Notes under the pieces: generated by a model
What the model was told of the DNA's origin: nothing
Databases searched by the model: none
Seen by the model: the letters and a program-made list of their open reading frames with translations, nothing else
Origin: Tsukamurella sp040611135
GTDB lineage: Bacteria; Actinomycetota; Actinomycetes; Mycobacteriales; Mycobacteriaceae
Reading direction: 5' to 3'
Length of the DNA: 64,000 bases
NCBI RefSeq assembly: GCF_040611135.1
Contig: NZ_JBEXNL010000001.1
Span: 372,001 to 436,000, forward strand
Part shown: positions 50,897-59,541 of the stretch, one piece after another
How the letters are laid out: each line of letters begins with the position of its first letter
Numbering within the stretch: the first letter of the stretch is position 1
Position numbers and translations under genes: made by a program

Positions 50897-51583
50897 TCAC
50901 AGCCAGCGGTAGCGCACCTCCGGGCGACCGCGGCCACCGTACTCGGTGATCCGCTCGCACAGCCGGTCGTCGGCGAGACGCTCGAGGTAGCGCCACGCGG
51001 TCACGCGCGACATTCCGGTGCGAGCAGCGACTTCCGCAGCACCGAGGGGCCCGTCGGCGTGCCGGAGAGCGCCGGTGACGGACTCCAGGGTCGACGGTGC
51101 CAGTCCCTTCGGTGCCGTCGTATCCGAGGGGGCCTCGCGCAGGGCCGCGAAGGCGGCGTCGACCTCGCGCTGCCCTACGTCCTCGCCGCCGAGGGCGTCG
51201 CGGAAGGAGAGGTAGCGGTTCAGTCGGTCCGCGAACGCCGCGAACGTGAAGGGCTTGATCAGGTAGAGGATCGCCCCGCTCCCCATGGCGCCGCGGACGG
51301 TCTCGATGTCGCGCGCCGAGGTGATCACGATGACGTCGGGCCGCGGACGGACGGAGGCCAGATCCGCGACGAGGTCGAGGCCGCTCCGATCGGGCAGGCC
51401 CACGTCGGCGAGCACCAGGTCGACGGGCGGGCCCGCGATGGCGGACCGTCGGACCTCGGAGAGGGCGGCGGCCGCCGTACCGGCGACCCCGGCGACCTCG
51501 AAACCGTCCATGCGCCGGACGTATTCGGCGTGCGCGCGAGCGATCTGCGGCTCGTCGTCGACCACCAGGACCCGGATCGTCAT
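50897..51583 (-). CDS. CitB/DctR-type response regulator
   Basis: A 228-residue regulator. The receiver has VDDEPQIARAHAEYV, the phospho-acceptor Asp in VLADVGLPDRSGL and Lys in LIKPFTFAAFADRL. The C-terminal helix-turn-helix (about 170-225) reads GAAEVAARTGMSRVTAWRYLE, as in citrate/malate regulators. It overlaps the kinase gene by four bases (ATGA). It probably activates dctA on the opposite strand. Confidence 0.88.
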   Translation of the reverse strand: MTIRVLVVDDEPQIARAHAEYVRRMDGFEVAGVAGTAAAALSEVRRSAIAGPPVDLVLADVGLPDRSGLDLVADLASVRPRPDVIVITSARDIETVRGAMGSGAILYLIKPFTFAAFADRLNRYLSFRDALGGEDVGQREVDAAFAALREAPSDTTAPKGLAPSTLESVTGALRHADGPLGAAEVAARTGMSRVTAWRYLERLADDRLCERITEYGGRGRPEVRYRWL

Positions 51584-53136
51584 CGCTCTCCTCCCGGCAG
51601 GCGCACCGTCACCGTCGACGGTGCGCGCTCGACCTCGATCGTGCCACCCGCCTGACGGACCACCTGATCGACCAGTGCGAGGCCCAGTCCGCCGCCGTGC
51701 AGGCGGTCGCCGCGGTCCTTCGTGGAGTACCCGCGGGTCCGGGCGCGGGCGAACTCGCCGGCGGACATGCCGGGCCCGCTGTCGGCGACGGTGAGCTCCC
51801 ACGATCCGTCGGGTCCGGTCGTCGCGGACAGCTCGACCCAGCCACCCGGGCCCGCGGCGTCGACGGCGTTGTCCACGAGATTGCCCACCAGTGTGAGGAG
51901 CTGGACGTCGGGCAGGGGCGCGGCGGAGAGGTCCGTTCCCTCCGCGACGGTGAGCTCGACGTCGAGTGCGCCGGCAGCGGCGGTCTTCGCGACCAGGAGT
52001 GCGACGGCGGACGGGGCCGCTTCGCCCGCGAGGCGATCGATGAGGCCCTGGGACGCGCTCCGGTCGGCGATGGCGAGCTGCGCAGCCGAATCCTGTTCTC
52101 CCAGCTCGATCATCGTGACCACCGAGTGCAGGCGATTGGCGTGCTCGTGCGCCTGTGCGCTGAGCGCGTCGGCCAGGGAGCGGGCGGTGTCGAGCTCGCC
52201 CAGCACCGTCTGCAGCTCGGTGCGGTCGCGCACGGTGAGCACCGTGCCCAGCAGGCCGGTCGGCCCGGTGACCGGGCGGCGGTTCACCAGCAGGACCCGG
52301 CTACCGGTCACGTGCAGCTCGTCGGTGAGGTCGTGGGAACCGCGTAGCGAGGGCGGCAGGTCCCGCTGGTGCACGGCGCCGCCGGGGAGCGCCAGGAGCC
52401 GCCGGGCCTCGTCGTTGACCACCTGGGCCGGACCGTCGGGGAAGTCCGCGTCGAAGACGATCAGCCCCTCCGACAGGGTGTGCAGCACGGCGTCGTGATG
52501 CTCGTACAGCCCGCGCAGGTCGTGGGCGGACAGACCCAGGGTCTGCCGCCGCAGCCGCCGCTCCGCGAGCGCGGAGAGCGCCACGAGTAGGAGAAGAGCC
52601 GCGGCCACCACGGCGAGGATGCGGGGCAGCGCTGCACGGACCTGGTCCCCGAGGCGCGCCCGGGTCACCCCCGCGGACACCAGCCCGACGACGGTGCCGG
52701 AGGCATCGCGCACGGGCGTGACGGTGCGGATCGACGGGCCGAGGCTCCCGGCGTAGGTCTCGGTGAAGGTCTCCCCGGCGAGCGCAGGATCGATGGTCCC
52801 GGTGTACTTGCCGCCGATCTGTTCCGGGTCGGCGTGGCTCAGGCGCGTGCGGTCGGGCCGCATCACGACGACGAAGTCGAGCTTGCCGAGCCGCCCGACC
52901 TGCTGGGCGACGGGCTGCATCGTCGCCGAGCCGTCGGGCGCGGCGAGAGCCGCGACCGTCGACGGCGACGCGGCGAGGGCGACCGCCGCCGCGCGGGTCT
53001 GCTCGCGCGCGGTGCGGTCACCGTCGTCCCGCGCCTGCGTCACCACCAGCCACGACGCGCCCACGGCGATGGTCAGCAGGACCGCCACCTGGGCCAGGAA
53101 GGACTGGGCGGCGACGCTGCGGGTTCTGTTCCTCAC
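51580..53136 (-). CDS. CitA/DcuS-type sensor histidine kinase
   Basis: A 518-residue kinase. The membrane segment (about 10-32) is followed by a periplasmic PAS-like sensor domain (about 35-175, with LDFVVVMRPDRTRLSHADPEQIGGKY split here), a second membrane helix (about 180-200) and a cytoplasmic PAS. The short dimerisation helix has AQAHEHANRLHSVVTMIELG, where His-Glu-His-x-Asn is the SpoOB-type phospho-acceptor site. ATPase motifs include NLVDNAVDAA, DSGPGM and GGGLGLALV. It senses citrate or C4-dicarboxylates. GTG start. Confidence 0.87.
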   Translation of the reverse strand: MRNRTRSVAAQSFLAQVAVLLTIAVGASWLVVTQARDDGDRTAREQTRAAAVALAASPSTVAALAAPDGSATMQPVAQQVGRLGKLDFVVVMRPDRTRLSHADPEQIGGKYTGTIDPALAGETFTETYAGSLGPSIRTVTPVRDASGTVVGLVSAGVTRARLGDQVRAALPRILAVVAAALLLLVALSALAERRLRRQTLGLSAHDLRGLYEHHDAVLHTLSEGLIVFDADFPDGPAQVVNDEARRLLALPGGAVHQRDLPPSLRGSHDLTDELHVTGSRVLLVNRRPVTGPTGLLGTVLTVRDRTELQTVLGELDTARSLADALSAQAHEHANRLHSVVTMIELGEQDSAAQLAIADRSASQGLIDRLAGEAAPSAVALLVAKTAAAGALDVELTVAEGTDLSAAPLPDVQLLTLVGNLVDNAVDAAGPGGWVELSATTGPDGSWELTVADSGPGMSAGEFARARTRGYSTKDRGDRLHGGGLGLALVDQVVRQAGGTIEVERAPSTVTVRLPGGER

Positions 53137-53232
53137 GGTGAAGACGTTTACACAATGAACACAAGCTGTGCTGCGCGTCACATTTCTCGCAGGATTTCTC
53201 TCGTTCGGTCTACGACAAACAGGAGGACCACT

Positions 53233-54606
53233 GTGACGGCAATCGACGGGGCGGCGCCGGCCGCCAGGACGAGACGGGACCGCACCCACTGGCTCTACAT
53301 CGCCGTGATCGTCGCGGTGGTGGCGGGCGTGATCGTCGGCCTGGTGGCGCCCGGCTTCGGCAAGGACCTCAAGCCGCTCGGCGACCTCTTCGTCAGTCTG
53401 ATCAAGATGATGATCAGCCCGGTGATCTTCTGCACCATCGTGCTCGGCATCGGCTCGGTGCGGGCCGCCGCGAGCGTGGGGAGGATCGGTGGCCTGGCGC
53501 TCGGGTACTTCATCGCGATGTCGACCCTGGCCCTCGGTGTGGGCGTCCTGGTCGGCAACCTGCTCAAGCCCGGTACCGGGCTCGGCATCCACGCCGATCC
53601 GACGGTCGGCGCGAAGTACGCGGACCAGGCTCACGCCGCGGGCGGGACGTGGGGCTTCGTCCAGGGCATCGTCCCCGAGACGCTGTTCTCGGCGCTGACG
53701 GCGGGCAGCGTCCTGCAGGCCCTGTTCGTCGCGCTGCTGGTGGGCTTCGCGCTCCAGGCGATGGGGCCGGCGGGCGAACCCGTGGTGCGCGCCGTTGCGA
53801 CGCTCCAGAAGCTGGTCTTCCGGGTCCTGGTGATGGTGCTGTGGCTGGCGCCCGTCGGCGCCTTCGGCGCGATGGCGGCCGTGGTCGGCGCGACCGGTTT
53901 CGACGCGGTGATCCAACTCGGCTGGTTGATGCTGGCCTTCTACATCACCTGCGCGCTGTTCGTGTTCGTGATCCTGGGCTCTCTGCTGCGTCTCGTCACC
54001 GGGCTGTCGGTGTTCAAGCTCGCCCGCTACCTCGGCCGTGAGTACCTGCTCATCGTGGCGACGAGCTCCAGCGAGTCGGCGTTGCCGCGGCTGATCGCGA
54101 AGATGGAGCACGCCGGAGTCGAGAAGACCACGGTGGGCATCGTCGTGCCCACCGGCTACTCGTTCAATCTCGACGGCACCGCCATCTACCTCACGATGGC
54201 CTCGCTGTTCATCGCCGACGCGATGGGCTCGCCGTTGAACTACGCCGAGCAGTTCTCGCTGCTGCTGTTCATGATGATCGCGTCCAAGGGAGCGGCCGGC
54301 GTGACCGGCGCCGGGCTGGCGACGCTCGCCGGCGGCCTGCAGAGCCACCGTCCCGACCTGCTCGGCGGCGTCGGTGTCATCGTCGGTATCGACCGGTTCA
54401 TGTCCGAGGCCCGCGCGCTCACCAACTTCTCCGGCAATGCGATCGCGACCCTCCTCGTCGGGAAGTGGACGCACACCGTCGATCTCGCGCAGACCCAGCG
54501 GGTGCTCGACAAGCAGGACCCGTTCGACGAGGCGACGATGGTCGACGACCATGGCGCACCGTCGGACCCCGGCGCCCCGGATGCGCAGGTGGCTGCCGCG
54601 CACTGA
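53233..54606 (+). CDS. dctA: C4-dicarboxylate/H+ (Na+) symporter DctA
   Basis: A 457-residue DAACS-family carrier. Conserved motifs are KMMISPVIFCTIVLGI, ATSSSESALPRL (serine-rich hairpin), PTGYSFNLDGTAIYLTMAS and DRFMSEARALTNFSGNAIAT. It imports succinate, fumarate and malate. AGGAGG lies six bases before the GTG start. It is divergent from its probable two-component regulators. Confidence 0.94.
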   Translation: MTAIDGAAPAARTRRDRTHWLYIAVIVAVVAGVIVGLVAPGFGKDLKPLGDLFVSLIKMMISPVIFCTIVLGIGSVRAAASVGRIGGLALGYFIAMSTLALGVGVLVGNLLKPGTGLGIHADPTVGAKYADQAHAAGGTWGFVQGIVPETLFSALTAGSVLQALFVALLVGFALQAMGPAGEPVVRAVATLQKLVFRVLVMVLWLAPVGAFGAMAAVVGATGFDAVIQLGWLMLAFYITCALFVFVILGSLLRLVTGLSVFKLARYLGREYLLIVATSSSESALPRLIAKMEHAGVEKTTVGIVVPTGYSFNLDGTAIYLTMASLFIADAMGSPLNYAEQFSLLLFMMIASKGAAGVTGAGLATLAGGLQSHRPDLLGGVGVIVGIDRFMSEARALTNFSGNAIATLLVGKWTHTVDLAQTQRVLDKQDPFDEATMVDDHGAPSDPGAPDAQVAAAH

Positions 54607-54618
54607 CCGCGTGCCTCA

Positions 54619-54660
54619 GCTGAAGCCGTCCCGACCGCTCGCAGTCAGGACGGCTTCAGC
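54619..54660. terminator. hairpin terminator after dctA
   Basis: A perfect 13-bp stem, GCTGAAGCCGTCC with GGACGGCTTCAGC, encloses a 16-base loop. The right arm also encodes the last residues of the convergent lipoprotein gene. Confidence 0.8.
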
Positions 54661-55199
54661 TCGTGTGCGAGGTCGCGCGCCTGCTGCTCGGTGAAGCCGC
54701 CCGCCAGTTGCGTCGTGCCGCCGGCGATCCGCTCGCTGATCGTCGGCGCGGAGACGACGTGCGCACCGACCACCACCGCGAGCTGCTTGCCGATGTTCGT
54801 GGCGGTGGTCTCGGCAACGGCGCGGCTGTCGGCGTCGTCGAGCTGGAAGGTCACCAACCACTGCCCCGATTGCTCGGAGGCGCTCGCGCTCGTCGCCGCC
54901 CCGTGCGTGACCGACGGGGCGACGCGGTAGAGCGTCGTCCCGGGGCGATCGCACAGCTCCGCCGGCGCCGACGGGGCCGGGCTCGCGGTGGGGCACGTCC
55001 TGGCACCCACGGGCTCGGCCGAGGTCACGACGCGCAGCTGGAGCGCCGCCGCGGCCGGCGCCCGGCTGCTGGGACTCTCGTGCCCGGTGTGCCCGGTGTG
55101 CTCCGTCCCCCCGGACCGGCCGCACGCTGCGGTCGCGGTGAGAGCGACCGCCAGAACGGTCGCCGTGGTCGCGGTCCGGATTCCTCGTCGCTGCGCCAT
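54645..55199 (-). CDS. lipoprotein with a SecD P1-head-like domain
   Basis: A 184-residue exported protein. The signal peptide ends with a lipobox-like ALTATAACG, so Cys26 is probably lipidated. A His-rich stretch (EHTGHTGHES) follows and could bind metal. The C-terminal region (ETTATNIGKQLAVVVGAHVV then PTISERIAGGTTQLAGGFTE) resembles the SecDF P1 head subdomain, but no membrane helices of SecD are present. TACCCT seven bases before the ATG suggests a leaderless mRNA. Function unknown. Confidence 0.7.
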   Translation of the reverse strand: MAQRRGIRTATTATVLAVALTATAACGRSGGTEHTGHTGHESPSSRAPAAAALQLRVVTSAEPVGARTCPTASPAPSAPAELCDRPGTTLYRVAPSVTHGAATSASASEQSGQWLVTFQLDDADSRAVAETTATNIGKQLAVVVGAHVVSAPTISERIAGGTTQLAGGFTEQQARDLAHELKPS

Positions 55200-55226
55200 G
55201 ACCTCAAGGGTAGGCGCCGTCGTCGT

Positions 55227-56396
55227 TCAGCGGGCGAAACGCGCGCGCACCCCGTCCTCCGTGAGACCGTAGTCGGCGAGGGAGTAGGTGTGGTTCGGGC
55301 GGCGGGCGCCGGAGCGACTGGCGTCGTGCATCGCCGACATCGACTGCCGCGCATCGTCGGTCAGTTCCAGCCCGAATCTCTCGTAGATGGTCCCGACGGT
55401 GCCGAGCGGGTCGGCGACGAGGTCGCGGTAGTCCACGTCCACGAACTGATCGCCGCGGCCGGCGGCGGTGTGCCGGGCGCGGGCCTCGTCGAAGGCATCG
55501 AGCCCGCGGGCCCAGGTGTCCAACTGGTCCGCCCCGATCGTCGCAGAGGTGAAGGCCGTCGACCAGCCCTCGGTCGCGTGCTGCGCCAGCGAGCAGACGG
55601 AGGCGATGATCGTCTCGGCCGGGCGATGGCACTGCACGATCAGCGCGTCGGGGTACACCTTGAGCACCGCGTCGAGCGCGAACAGGTGGCTGGGGTTCTT
55701 GAGCACCCACCGCTTTCCGGTGTCGTTCATGCCGATCAGCTGCAGGTTCCGCTTGTGCCGGCGGTACGCGGGCGTCCAGTCCTGCTCCGCCAGCCAGGCG
55801 GCGTACGACGGGACGTGCGCCAGGCATTCGTAGGAGACCGAGTGCACCGACTGGCGCAGCAGCTGCCAGCACTCCTCGACCTCCGAGGCCGACATGTAGT
55901 GCAGCCCCATGAATTCGGGGTGCTCGGTGTGGTGCTGCGCGTACTGCTCGTCGAGGAGCTGGTAGACGGGGTTCCCGGCCCAGGTCTCGCGCGGGGGCCG
56001 CGGCTGCGGCACCTCCGCCAGCCACATCTGCAGGCCCTGGTTGCCGGGGTCCGCGTCGAGCAAGCGGTGCAGGGCAGTCGTGCCGGAGCGGGGGAGGCCG
56101 GTGACGAACATCGGCCGCTCGACGGCGACGTCGGCGTGGCCGGGGTTCGCCGCGAACGCCGCCTCGCTGATGAGGCGCGCGGAGAGCGCGCCCCGGAGGA
56201 AGACGCGGGAGAGCTTGGAGCCGAGCTCGGTGAGCGCCGCCTCGTCGCGGTAGGAGTCGAGCAGGACCTGCAGGGCCTCGCGGTAGCCGTCCGACGGGTC
56301 GCCGAAGTCGCTGAGGCCGGTGCGCCGCATCGCGGACTCGTGCAGGTCGTCCACGGTTCCGACCAGGCGGCCGACGGCATGTGTGTTGTCAGACAT
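55227..56396 (-). CDS. PAPS-dependent sulfotransferase family protein
   Basis: A 389-residue Stf-type sulfotransferase. The 5'-phosphosulfate loop is VTGLPRSGTTALHRLLDADP, WVLKNPSHLFALDAVLKVYP is the central region, and QCHRPAETIIASVCSL carries the 3'-phosphate-binding Arg/Ser. It transfers sulfate from PAPS to an alcohol; the acceptor is unknown, perhaps a lipid or sterol. It is the third gene of an operon with a DUF1214 protein and an SDR (8-base overlap). cysD and cysNC, which make PAPS, lie 3 kb away. Confidence 0.85.
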   Translation of the reverse strand: MSDNTHAVGRLVGTVDDLHESAMRRTGLSDFGDPSDGYREALQVLLDSYRDEAALTELGSKLSRVFLRGALSARLISEAAFAANPGHADVAVERPMFVTGLPRSGTTALHRLLDADPGNQGLQMWLAEVPQPRPPRETWAGNPVYQLLDEQYAQHHTEHPEFMGLHYMSASEVEECWQLLRQSVHSVSYECLAHVPSYAAWLAEQDWTPAYRRHKRNLQLIGMNDTGKRWVLKNPSHLFALDAVLKVYPDALIVQCHRPAETIIASVCSLAQHATEGWSTAFTSATIGADQLDTWARGLDAFDEARARHTAAGRGDQFVDVDYRDLVADPLGTVGTIYERFGLELTDDARQSMSAMHDASRSGARRPNHTYSLADYGLTEDGVRARFAR

Positions 56397-57162
56397 GGAA
56401 CTCTCCGCAGTTGACGTCGAGCGTCTGGCCGGTGATGCCGGACGCGCGGGGGGACGCGAGGAACAGGACGGCCGAGGCCACCTCGTCCTCGGTGGGCAGG
56501 CGCCGCAGGTCGGAGTTCTTCGCCGCATCGGCGTAGTCCTCCTCGACCGTGACGCCCTTGGTGCTCGCGCGGTACTCGAAGTAGGCCTTGAGCGTGTCGC
56601 CCCAGATCCATCCCGGCACCACGGAATTGATGCGGATGCCCTCGGGGCCGAGTTCGGTGGCGAGGGACTGCGCGAGCGCGAGCTGCGCCGTCTTGCCCGC
56701 CTTGTAACCGCCGTAGCGCAGGTCGGAGTGGCGGATCACCATCGAATTGACATTGACCACAGCGCCTTCGGCGGCGGCGAGGGACTCGCGGAAGGCGAGC
56801 ACGGTGCGCAGCGCGCCGAGCGCCATGAGGTCGACGCTCTGCAGGATGTGCGCGGGGTCGGTCTTCGTCAGGCGCTGCATGGACGGGTACGTGAACGCGT
56901 TGTTGATCACCGCGTCGACCCGGCCGAACCGCTCCTGCACCTGCGCCGCGAGCGCGGTGAGCGAGTCCTCGTCGGTGATGTCCGCGGGGAGCGCGACGGC
57001 ACCGTCGATCTCGGCGGCCATCGCGTCCAGGCGTTCCGCGGTCCGCGCGACGAGGACGACCTGCGCGGCCTCGTCGGCGAACCGTCGGGCGAGCACGGCG
57101 CCGAGGGCCGGCCCCGCCCCTGCGATGACGACGACCTTGCCGTCCAGTCCCAGTCCGGCCAT
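56389..57162 (-). CDS. SDR oxidoreductase of the sulfotransferase operon
   Basis: A 257-residue SDR. The cofactor motif is VIAGAGPALGAVLARRFA, with INNAFTYPSMQ in place of NNAG, and catalytic Ser in VNSMVIRHSDLRYGGYKAGK (Tyr and Lys in YGGYKAGK). It ends LDVNCGEFHV rather than the common DGG. It probably acts on the same unknown substrate as the sulfotransferase. Overlapping ends on both sides show tight coupling. Confidence 0.8.
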   Translation of the reverse strand: MAGLGLDGKVVVIAGAGPALGAVLARRFADEAAQVVLVARTAERLDAMAAEIDGAVALPADITDEDSLTALAAQVQERFGRVDAVINNAFTYPSMQRLTKTDPAHILQSVDLMALGALRTVLAFRESLAAAEGAVVNVNSMVIRHSDLRYGGYKAGKTAQLALAQSLATELGPEGIRINSVVPGWIWGDTLKAYFEYRASTKGVTVEEDYADAAKNSDLRRLPTEDEVASAVLFLASPRASGITGQTLDVNCGEFHV

Positions 57163-58325
57163 CAGCCGACCATCCTTTCGCCGATGAGCCGCGCCCGCTC
57201 CGCGATGCGGGCGCGCCACGCGGCGCCGGCGATGCGGTTGGCCGCGTAGTGGGGGAGGTGCTGGGCGACGTCCGCGAGCGGGACCACCTGCGCGGTGGGC
57301 CCGTCGGCGGGAGTGAGGGGCGAGTCGGTGCGCTGCCACCGGAACTGGAGGTAGCCCCGACGGTGCCCGAGCGTCTCGGCCCAATTGGTGACGCCGGGAT
57401 CGCCCTGCGACACCACGATCCGGATCATGCCGTCCGGATCCACCTGCGCCTGACTGCCGTTGAGCGAGGTCTGGTGGTGGATGTAGTCCAGCGAGATGTA
57501 CCAGAGGCTGCCGAGCTGGAAGCCCAGGTACGGTGCGTCGCCACGGGGGACCGTGATGATGAGCGCCTGGTCGTCGGCGAGGTCGTAGTGGCCGACCGAG
57601 GAGAACTGGGTGGCGAGGCCGCCGGGCGTGAGCCGCGGCGCCGTCAGAGTGTTCACGGGCAGCGGGTCGTAGAACCACTTGGGGAACTGCAGCCAGGTCT
57701 TCACGCGGTTCACCAGTTGCTTGCCCGCGGCGGCGTAGCGCTTGGCGATGAGCTCGGGGGTGACCGGGGGCGGGGCGGTGCCCGCGGTGTCGGCGCGGGC
57801 GATGGCGAAGGTGCTGCGCTCCGCCGCCCAGTCGTCGAAGACCTCGCGGATCACCAACTGCGCCTTGCCGGGCGGGAGCCGGTAGTAGTCGGGTCCGGGC
57901 TCGCCGGGGCCGAAGCGGACCGCGAACCGGCCGTCGGCGTCGACGGTCAGCTCGCGGTCGTCGAAGGCGACGGTGCTGGCCGGCACGTTGTCGTCGGTGT
58001 ACTCGCCGCCGCCCAGCACCTGGAAGCTGATGTCAGCGGTGGTACCGCGGCGGCCGGTGACCACGTACTCGTGCGCCCCGTCGACCCGCGCGCCGAAGTA
58101 CAGCGTGTCCGGGTTGTCGAGGCCTATCTTGGTGAACGGCCCTGTGCCGCTGAGCAGGAACGGGTGGTCCTTGTCGAAGTGGAAGGCCCCGTGTACGCAC
58201 GCCGCCACGCCCTGCGCGAGGTACTGCAGCCCTTCGAGCAGGTCGGCCTCGGTCTCGATGTGCGGTGCCGCGGCGACGAGGCCCTCGGCCTCGGTGATCG
58301 CCGCGACGAGCGGATCGCTGTACAT
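57162..58325 (-). CDS. DUF1214 domain protein
   Basis: A 387-residue protein. The C-terminal two-thirds contains the DUF1214 pattern (FDDWAAERSTFAIARAD, then DQALIITVPRGDAPYLGFQL, SQGDPGVTNWAETLGHRRG). DUF1214 proteins often lie in steroid or terpenoid degradation loci, but their activity is unknown. First gene of the operon with the SDR and sulfotransferase; GGAGGTGGG precedes the ATG. It is divergent from the IclR gene. Confidence 0.75.
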   Translation of the reverse strand: MYSDPLVAAITEAEGLVAAAPHIETEADLLEGLQYLAQGVAACVHGAFHFDKDHPFLLSGTGPFTKIGLDNPDTLYFGARVDGAHEYVVTGRRGTTADISFQVLGGGEYTDDNVPASTVAFDDRELTVDADGRFAVRFGPGEPGPDYYRLPPGKAQLVIREVFDDWAAERSTFAIARADTAGTAPPPVTPELIAKRYAAAGKQLVNRVKTWLQFPKWFYDPLPVNTLTAPRLTPGGLATQFSSVGHYDLADDQALIITVPRGDAPYLGFQLGSLWYISLDYIHHQTSLNGSQAQVDPDGMIRIVVSQGDPGVTNWAETLGHRRGYLQFRWQRTDSPLTPADGPTAQVVPLADVAQHLPHYAANRIAGAAWRARIAERARLIGERMVG

Positions 58326-58339
58326 CCCACCTCCGATAG

Positions 58340-58376
58340 TGGTACAAATGTGGACCAATCTAGTAGAACCTGTTCC
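58340..58376. promoter_or_regulatory. operator region of the divergent IclR / DUF1214 operons
   Basis: TGGTACAAATGTGGACCA (58340-58357) is an imperfect dyad. TAGAACCTGTTCCA (58364-58377) is a second dyad of type GAACNNGTTC. Both types recur before cysD (59474 and 59515). IclR binding is inferred. Confidence 0.5.
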
Positions 58377-58418
58377 AGACCGTAGGCGCAGGTGTCGAGA
58401 CGTGTCAAGGGAGTGGCG

Positions 58419-59336
58419 ATGACCGAACCGGTGGAATCCGCGGAGCGGGGCGCGGCGGGCCGGACCTCGCCCCCGACCGAGCGGGTGGTGGCGGTGCTGG
58501 AGTTCCTGTCCCGCCACGAGCGCGAGCGGTTCGGGATCTCCGAGCTGGCCCGTCGGGTGGGCCTGAGCAAGCCGACCTGCCTCGGCATCGCGACGACCCT
58601 GGTCGAGACCGGCTATCTGCTGCGTGACGAGCGGGACAAGAACTACCGGCTGGGCCCGGCGCTGATTCCCCTCGGCCGGGCGGCTCGCACCTCGCTGCGC
58701 GCGGACCCCGCGGGCGGCGACATCCTGGCCGGCCTCTGGGAGGCCTTCGGGCATCCGGTCTCGTTGTCCGGCGTCGTGGGGGACCGGGTGACGGTGCTCG
58801 ATGTGGCCGTCGACCCGGGCCGCCCGGCGATGGTCAAGGTCGGCGACAGCTACCCGTTCACCCCGCCGATCGGGTTGATGTACGTGCTCTGGGACCGGAC
58901 GGGGCGGCTCGAACGCTGGCTGGCCCGGGACCGGATCCGGGCCGACGGTGACCGGCTCGCCCGGGTGATCGAGGCGTGCCGGGTGGACGGCTACCTCGTG
59001 GAACTCCTCACTCCCGCGGGGCAGCAGCTCTATCGCCTCATGGCGGGCGTCCCGGGCGACATTCCGGCGGAGCTGCGCGCCCTGCTCGGCGAGGTGGTCG
59101 CCGGCATCGGCGACCGCGTCCATCTGCGCGGCGAGGCGGATGCGCCGGGGGAGAGGCGGAACGTCAGTGTGATCTCCGCGCCCGTCTACGACGCCGACGG
59201 CGCACAGGCGATGGTCGCGAGCCTCTACGTGAGCGACGAGCTCGACGAGCGGGCGATCGACGAGCGCGCGTCCGCGCTGATCGCCGCCGCCGACCGGGTG
59301 ACGGTCCGGATCGGGGGCCACAAGCCCGGACGGTGA
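58419..59336 (+). CDS. IclR-family transcriptional regulator
   Basis: A 305-residue regulator. The winged helix (about 20-80) carries GISELARRVGLSKPTCLGIA. The effector domain is long (about 100-300) with an unusual wide region. AAGGGAG precedes the ATG at 58419. It is divergent from the DUF1214-SDR-sulfotransferase operon, and cysD lies 200 bases downstream in the same direction, so it can link sulfonation and sulfate activation. Confidence 0.85.
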   Translation: MTEPVESAERGAAGRTSPPTERVVAVLEFLSRHERERFGISELARRVGLSKPTCLGIATTLVETGYLLRDERDKNYRLGPALIPLGRAARTSLRADPAGGDILAGLWEAFGHPVSLSGVVGDRVTVLDVAVDPGRPAMVKVGDSYPFTPPIGLMYVLWDRTGRLERWLARDRIRADGDRLARVIEACRVDGYLVELLTPAGQQLYRLMAGVPGDIPAELRALLGEVVAGIGDRVHLRGEADAPGERRNVSVISAPVYDADGAQAMVASLYVSDELDERAIDERASALIAAADRVTVRIGGHKPGR

Positions 59337-59460
59337 GTCGGCGTGATGATCCGGCGTTCGCGGGGCGTACATCGCCCACATGGCGGTGCACGCCGGGTGT
59401 AGCTGCGCAGAACGGGTGTGTTGGAACTCGCAGAGCGTCAGATCGGGTGATCGATCGACG

Positions 59461-59490
59461 TTGACAATGTGTGAGAACGCGTTCTACTCT
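59461..59490 (+). promoter_or_regulatory. cysD promoter with a palindrome inside the spacer
   Basis: TTGACA (59461-59466) and TACTCT (59485-59490) are 18 bases apart. The perfect palindrome AGAACGCGTTCT (59474-59485) fills the spacer, so a bound protein would block polymerase. A third site, TGGTCCAAATATGAACCG (59515-59532), lies between promoter and start. Confidence 0.6.
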
Positions 59491-59541
59491 CCAAATATCA
59501 CAAATGGATCGTTATGGTCCAAATATGAACCGGAGGAGCGT

